Shown here: positions 60,800 through 64,000 of the stretch, piece after piece
Layout of the letters: every line of letters starts with the position of its first letter
Numbering within the stretch: position 1 is the first letter of the stretch
NCBI GenBank assembly: GCA_049692255.1
Contig: JBAVOR010000004.1
Coordinates: 9,625-73,624 of the forward strand
Direction: 5' to 3'
Length of the DNA stretch: 64,000 nucleotides
Source: JBAVOR01 sp049692255
GTDB lineage: Bacteria; Babelota; Babeliae; Babelales; JACPOV01
The notes under the pieces: generated by a model
The model's input: only the letters and a program-made list of their open reading frames with translations
Databases searched by the model: none
Told to the model about the DNA's origin: nothing
Position numbers and translations under genes: made by a program

Positions 60800-61099
60800 T
60801 TATTCGTTGTCGGAGTTGTCTTGCGTCAGATTTTTGTTGCGTTCTTTTTCAAGCCAAGTGCGCTGCTCTTCAATGTGGTCATTTATGTACCACCTTAGAT
60901 TTTGGAGCGCTGGGGTTTGTGAAAACATCAACCGAGTTGCATCGAGCGCTTCATCGTGAGAACAAGCATTTATTACCGCTTTTATATTATTTAGTGACCA
61001 AATTGGTCCTGGTCCTTGCTGTGGATTCATGGTTTGTGTTTGTCCAACAAATGTCAGCGTACAGATGTAAGAAAGTAATAGTACTATTTTTGTATTCAT
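60800..61099 (-). CDS. Small exported protein, member 1 (first gene of the operon)
   Basis: 99 aa. Start ATG follows AGGGGGGAACT, the strongest ribosome site in the cluster. The signal peptide MNTKIVLLLSYICTLTFVG ends near QTQTM-N. The mature part has INACSHDEALDATRLMF at the place of the shared NATTL block, then WYINDHIEEQRTWLEKERNK and an acidic/Asn tail ending DNSDNE. It shares the YINDH-type helix with member 2. First gene after the promoter. Function unknown. Confidence 0.75.
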   Translation of the reverse strand: MNTKIVLLLSYICTLTFVGQTQTMNPQQGPGPIWSLNNIKAVINACSHDEALDATRLMFSQTPALQNLRWYINDHIEEQRTWLEKERNKNLTQDNSDNE

Positions 61100-61133
61100 A
61101 GTTCCCCCCTATAAGGTTTTTAAGTTTAAAGTA

Positions 61134-61139
61134 AGTATA
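61134..61139 (-). promoter_or_regulatory. -10 element of the small exported-protein operon
   Basis: On the minus strand TATACT lies about 35 bases before the first ATG, in a very AT-rich leader. The best -35 candidates (TTCGCT/TCGCTT, 17-18 bases upstream) are weak. No other promoter-like site is seen within the operon. Confidence 0.45.
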
Positions 61140-61205
61140 TCGCATTTTAAATAAAAAAGCGAAGAATACAAGAGCTTTTGTTAAGTTATTTTATATTTGG
61201 ATTAT

Positions 61206-61793
61206 TTATAGGCAGTGTAGTTGAAAGCGGTGTAGAAAAAGCTTGAGTCGACGGTAATCGTTTCCGCATAACAGGCAAAACATATCAATAAACCGTTCGG
61301 TGTAATCGGGGGTGAATACATTATATGGCTTAAGTTGCGCGGTTAAGGCAAGAATGAGTTCATCGATTGGGGTTTGACTAGAGACTGCTTGGAACAGGAT
61401 AGCCAGGTAGGTAGTCTGTGCAAAAAAAAGGTTCAGCTGTGCAGGAGTGGCAGGTGAAACAAACGCATGAATTTTGGGTGGTTGGCTGGGTATCTGGTGC
61501 CAAGGTTCGTTTTGTTTGATGAACCCCAGTGGCAGGCATGAAATGGTGGTATTCAAGAAGGTAAAGATATGGGGTTGCTCTTTTTTAAGTTCTTGTTCTG
61601 TTTTTTGGTAGACAAAGGGAGCCCTTTTGCCATCGACTGTGCCCGTTTCTATGTAGGTAACTATGCCCATAAGCTGACAATCGTGCTGTTCGATGGTGAC
61701 TATGGAGCCAAAAGGGGGGGCTTGGTCCCACTGCCACATTTGTGCCTTCCAGAGGTGTAATGAACTTTCTACAATTTCAGCGTATGCTTTCAT
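61206..61793 (-). CDS. HAS-barrel-like domain protein of unknown function
   Basis: 195 aa from the ATG with GAGGA 8 bases upstream, overlapping the rnhB 3' end by 17 bases. The N-terminal part is beta-rich: PFGSIVTIEQHDCQLMGIVT, then YQKTEQELKKEQPHIFTFL. This resembles a cyanobacterial/HAS-barrel type protein in which a 'G-x-V-x-v--g--ygiV' barrel is followed by a 'YxKTEeELraEQPqiF' block. The C-terminal half is helical and Cys/Phe-rich. HAS barrels occur in ATP synthase and HerA-type ATPases as assembly domains. The function here is unknown. Translational coupling with rnhB is likely. Assignment is from memory of the pattern only. Confidence 0.6.
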   Translation of the reverse strand: MKAYAEIVESSLHLWKAQMWQWDQAPPFGSIVTIEQHDCQLMGIVTYIETGTVDGKRAPFVYQKTEQELKKEQPHIFTFLNTTISCLPLGFIKQNEPWHQIPSQPPKIHAFVSPATPAQLNLFFAQTTYLAILFQAVSSQTPIDELILALTAQLKPYNVFTPDYTERFIDMFCLLCGNDYRRLKLFLHRFQLHCL

Positions 61794-62493
61794 TCTTAAT
61801 TTCCTCATTGTTTTCCAGAGTAATCAAGCTTAATTGATCAGTAATTCCAGCAGCAAACATCTGGGGCTTAAGATAGCTTGTTCGATGAGTCAAAGAGGGG
61901 CCGTGATTGGCCACTAAGAGGCGATGAGCTGCAGTACAGTACCCTTTATGAGAAGCCAATGCGTACGAGGGAAATAGAGGGTCTATGGCCTGCATAATGG
62001 CATCACGCATAACCTTAGCCACAATTGAGGCTGCTGCAACAGAGGTAGATTTCTGTTCGGCATGGTTAAAATAGATCACATCAGGGCTATCTGGCCCCTT
62101 GAGCGAGAGGGGCATGGCATCAACCAGCACCTGATAAATAGGCTGTTTAACCTGAGTTACAAGCTGCGTATAGGCCCTTTCCATCCCTTTAAGGGTGGCT
62201 TGATAAATATTATGGGTATCGATTATATGGGGGGCTATAACGGTATATTGGTACCAGGCATGCCTGGTAATCCATGCAAACGCTTTTTCTCGCTCTTGAG
62301 GGGTCAGTAGCTTAGAGTCTTTCAGTAGGGGGTGATGAGCCTGGGGATGCAGAATTGCCGCTCCGCATACCAGGGGGCCTGCCATGCAGCCTCTGCCCGC
62401 TTCATCGATCCCTAGAATGAGCTTTTTTTGCTGCCAGGCAGTAATTTCAAAAAAGTTCTTATTAAAGCGCTCTTTGTATTTTATGGTGGCCAT
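61777..62493 (-). CDS. rnhB: Ribonuclease HII
   Basis: 238 aa. RNase HII removes ribonucleotides from DNA and RNA-DNA hybrids. The active-site motif ILGIDEAGRGCMAGPLV (Asp and Glu), the second Asp in VLVDAMPL, and KSTSVAAASIVAKVMRD are all present. YALASHKGYCTAAHRLLV is the family C-terminal motif, though ending in ANHGPS rather than the more usual HGp-S-xHRxSF; HRTSY follows as expected. An N-terminal 25-residue extension precedes the core. Its last codons overlap the start of the HAS-barrel-like gene. ATG start. Confidence 0.95.
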   Translation of the reverse strand: MATIKYKERFNKNFFEITAWQQKKLILGIDEAGRGCMAGPLVCGAAILHPQAHHPLLKDSKLLTPQEREKAFAWITRHAWYQYTVIAPHIIDTHNIYQATLKGMERAYTQLVTQVKQPIYQVLVDAMPLSLKGPDSPDVIYFNHAEQKSTSVAAASIVAKVMRDAIMQAIDPLFPSYALASHKGYCTAAHRLLVANHGPSLTHRTSYLKPQMFAAGITDQLSLITLENNEEIKNESIR

Positions 62494-62613
62494 ATTCGCT
62501 CGCGCACATTTCCATTTGACAAGAAAGAAAAGATGTGTACAATTAGAATTAATTATATTTCCACTTTATGAACCATACTATCATAGAGAACAATAAAGCG
62601 TAAGGAGTTTGTT

Positions 62614-63288
62614 ATGTCATCATCGACAGAGCTACGAGTGAAAGAGCTTTTGAGAGAAAAAGGGTGGACAACCAAAAATTTAGCTGAAAAAACCGGCATG
62701 TCCGAAAGTTATCTTACTCATATTAAGAACGGTACTCGCCGTTGGAATGAAGATTCATTAAAGAAATTAGCAAATGCATTTGAAGTAAGTCCAGTTGATC
62801 TTTTTGCACAACGTAAACAACGTACTGATCATATAGACAGCGACGTTGATTTGCCAGAAAAGACCGATATTCAAGTGAAGGTACAAATTGTACCGGTTGT
62901 AGGAGAGATCCCTGCTAACCCATCACCATATAACAACCAGTTAGCACAAGTAACGAGCGGTCATAAAGATGAGTTCGTTCCTGTATTAAACGCTACTGAT
63001 GCAGGCATGTTTGCCTATTCAGTGGATTCAAACAATATGGCTCCAGCGTTTGTTAAGGGTGATTTACTGATTATTTCCCCTGAAATGTGGACCCGTTCTG
63101 GTGATATGGCGGCAGTAGAATATGGCAATGAAACGCCAGTGCGTGCGATTACGCAAGTAACCTACACTGAAGATTTTATTGTATTGGAATCGGTAAACCA
63201 TAAACAAGCGCCAATCGCCTTGATTCGTGGAAAAGACCATTTCCGTATCATTGGTCGCGTTATTCAAAGACAGCAACGCTTCGTATAA
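62614..63288 (+). CDS. XRE-family HTH regulator with degenerate S24/LexA-like domain
   Basis: 224 aa, ATG after AAGGAG. The N-terminal XRE helix-turn-helix (about 8-65) has WTTKNLAEKTGMSESYLTHI and SLKKLANAFEVSPVDLF. The C-terminal domain (about 95-220) resembles the S24 peptidase fold of LexA and phage CI repressors: VPVVGEIPANP, then VDSNNMAPAFVKGDLLIISP, then EYGNETPVRAITQV. The catalytic Ser (of G-x-SM) is replaced by Asn in NNM, and the Lys by Arg in PVRAI. It is therefore probably not self-cleaving. It may sense another signal or act as a constitutive repressor. Followed by a palindromic repeat/terminator. Confidence 0.88.
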   Translation: MSSSTELRVKELLREKGWTTKNLAEKTGMSESYLTHIKNGTRRWNEDSLKKLANAFEVSPVDLFAQRKQRTDHIDSDVDLPEKTDIQVKVQIVPVVGEIPANPSPYNNQLAQVTSGHKDEFVPVLNATDAGMFAYSVDSNNMAPAFVKGDLLIISPEMWTRSGDMAAVEYGNETPVRAITQVTYTEDFIVLESVNHKQAPIALIRGKDHFRIIGRVIQRQQRFV

Positions 63289-63347
63289 GCGCTATTTCTT
63301 GTAGTAAAACGCTTAATATATTGCTCGGGTTTGTGAGTTAATTTTAT

Positions 63348-63420
63348 GCGCTCGCCCTGAGTTTATCGAAGGGTATCGAGCGCTCATTTCCTTCGACAAG
63401 CTCAGGGCGAGCGCTTTTTT
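63348..63420. repeat. Dispersed palindromic repeat (paired A-type arms) with T-tract
   Basis: GCGCTCGCCCTGAG (63348-63361) is perfectly matched by CTCAGGGCGAGCGC (63401-63414). Further in, CGAAG / CTTCG also pair. Six or more T follow on the plus strand, so it may end transcription of the XRE gene. It is the most symmetric copy in the window. Confidence 0.8.
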
Positions 63421-63485
63421 GCTTTGTTCAGCCCGATGACTGTCTATAAAATCCCCATAATTCTGCGCTTTTTTGCTTTTGTTCC

Positions 63486-63515
63486 TTGGCAAAGAAGGCC
63501 ATTTGCTGCTATACT
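63486..63515 (+). promoter_or_regulatory. Candidate promoter for rpsF
   Basis: TTGGCA (63486-63491) and TATACT (63510-63515) are 18 bases apart. The leader of about 75 bases has two short hairpins (AAAGCAggccaTGCTTT and CCATCCagaaaGGGTGG) that could be a ribosomal-protein control site; this is speculative. Confidence 0.6.
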
Positions 63516-63597
63516 TGCAAAGTAATATAAACACTAAATAAAGCAGGCCATGCTTTATACCATCCAGAAAGGGTGGTCCCACTTAGTAGGAGTATCT

Positions 63598-64000
63598 ATG
63601 GCTTTTTACTACGAAACGCTTATTCTAGCGAGCCCCGAAGTCACCAGTGATGAAACGAAGGCGTTAGAAGAGCAAGTTGAACGAATTGTCAAAAAAAGTG
63701 AAGGGTCGCTTAAATCTTTTGAGCGATGGGGTAAATACCGACTTGCGTATCCTGTGCGTAAGCATGAATATGGTGTCTATTTCTTAGGCCGCTTTGCAGT
63801 GGAAAACGCACATGCTAAAAAAGCGATCGAAGAACTGCATACGCTTTTTACTGTTAAATTTCCGCAATTTATCATGCGCCACATGAGCCATCGTTTGGTT
63901 ACTCTCGAACAAGCGTATCAACGTCCAGAATCATTGGAAGAGACTCCGAGTCAAGACGTAGAAAGCTTTTTGCGCGATAACAATATGAACAGCCTTATTA
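63598..64000 (+). CDS. rpsF: 30S ribosomal protein S6 (partial, runs off the window)
   Basis: 134 codons are visible and the frame is still open at the window end. S6 binds the central domain of 16S rRNA together with S18. The start MAFYYETLILASPEV is typical ('YEt-yIl-P'), followed by EGSLKSFERWGKYRLAYPVR (W-G-k-rLaYpI-k) and EYGVYFLGRF. The segment FPQFIMRHMSHRL corresponds to 'vlR-l-vr'. The C-terminal extension (QRPESLEETPSQDVESF) is acidic. The ATG follows TAGGAGTATCT. rpsR and ssb are expected next if the common rpsF operon is kept. Confidence 0.95.
   Translation, partial: MAFYYETLILASPEVTSDETKALEEQVERIVKKSEGSLKSFERWGKYRLAYPVRKHEYGVYFLGRFAVENAHAKKAIEELHTLFTVKFPQFIMRHMSHRLVTLEQAYQRPESLEETPSQDVESFLRDNNMNSLI

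Noticed and set aside
63313..63582. 89-aa minus-strand frame before rpsF
   Set aside because: It is built from the palindromic repeat and the rpsF promoter region, with no ribosome site.
1..64000. CRISPR array, insertion sequence, tRNA or rRNA genes
   Set aside because: No regularly spaced repeats, transposase-like proteins, cloverleaf tRNAs or rRNA segments were seen. The only tRNA-like structure is tmRNA.

Overview
The window reads as a compact chromosome segment of a diderm, host-dependent bacterium. I infer Candidatus Dependentiae (TM6, Babeliales-like). No 16S rRNA gene lies in the window, so this rests on gene content only. Housekeeping genes (alaS, pth, tmRNA, rlmB-like, gatB, rho, secF, rpmA, thyX, pgeF, secA, galE, hisS, cdsA, mgtE, mutL, prmC, ftsY, rnhB, rpsF) are scattered singly or in short operons. 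Between them lie about twenty predicted exported proteins of unknown or eukaryote-like type. Outer-membrane genes (a porin-like barrel, OmpH/Skp-like, BamD-like, TamB-like) and a type IV pilus/type II secretion module (GspE/PilB ATPase, pseudopilin-like protein, PilN-like protein) point to a Gram-negative envelope.

Layout. 0-3.6 kb: two tandem exported RING-H2 paralogues, then an exported protein with an atypical kinase signature. 3.6-13 kb: alaS, a DUF5122 repeat protein, pth, an OmpH-like chaperone, an ankyrin-type protein, a 2-hydroxyacid dehydrogenase, and tmRNA with an apparently 31-residue tag. 13-20 kb: a 27-cysteine exported protein, an SpoU-family rRNA methyltransferase, small unknowns, a 1011-aa exported protein with a caspase-like His/Cys pair and a duplicated C-terminal domain, and an exported J-domain protein. 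20-30 kb: a housekeeping block from gatB to galE. 30-37 kb: exported proteins and a porin-like barrel with clear intrinsic terminators, hisS, and a decayed DUF1016 nuclease remnant. 37-46 kb: cdsA/yraN/bamD-like on the minus strand, then gspE-pseudopilin-tamB-PLD on the plus strand. 46-53 kb: two large exported coiled-coil paralogues, a pseudouridine synthase, mgtE and an amino-acid permease. 53.5-58.5 kb: a membrane protein and the ftsY-prmC-pilN-mutL operon. 58.5-61.1 kb: an operon of seven small exported proteins, at least four of which are clearly related. 61-64 kb: a HAS-barrel-like protein, rnhB, an XRE/S24 regulator without its protease residues, and the start of rpsF.

Two features run through the window. 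First, a family of palindromic repeats with arms like GCGCTCGCCCTGAG or GCGCTCATcCC occurs at 8.7, 13.1, 53.4 and 63.4 kb, and one copy is embedded in frame in the mutL linker. Second, many predicted signal peptides end in Ala-Met followed by an acidic or Asn residue. The best candidates for an undescribed host-interaction system are the exported eukaryote-like proteins (RING, kinase-like, clan CD protease-like, J-domain, ankyrin) and the seven-gene small-protein operon. They would use the Sec machinery and possibly the T2SS/T4P-type machinery, both partly encoded here.
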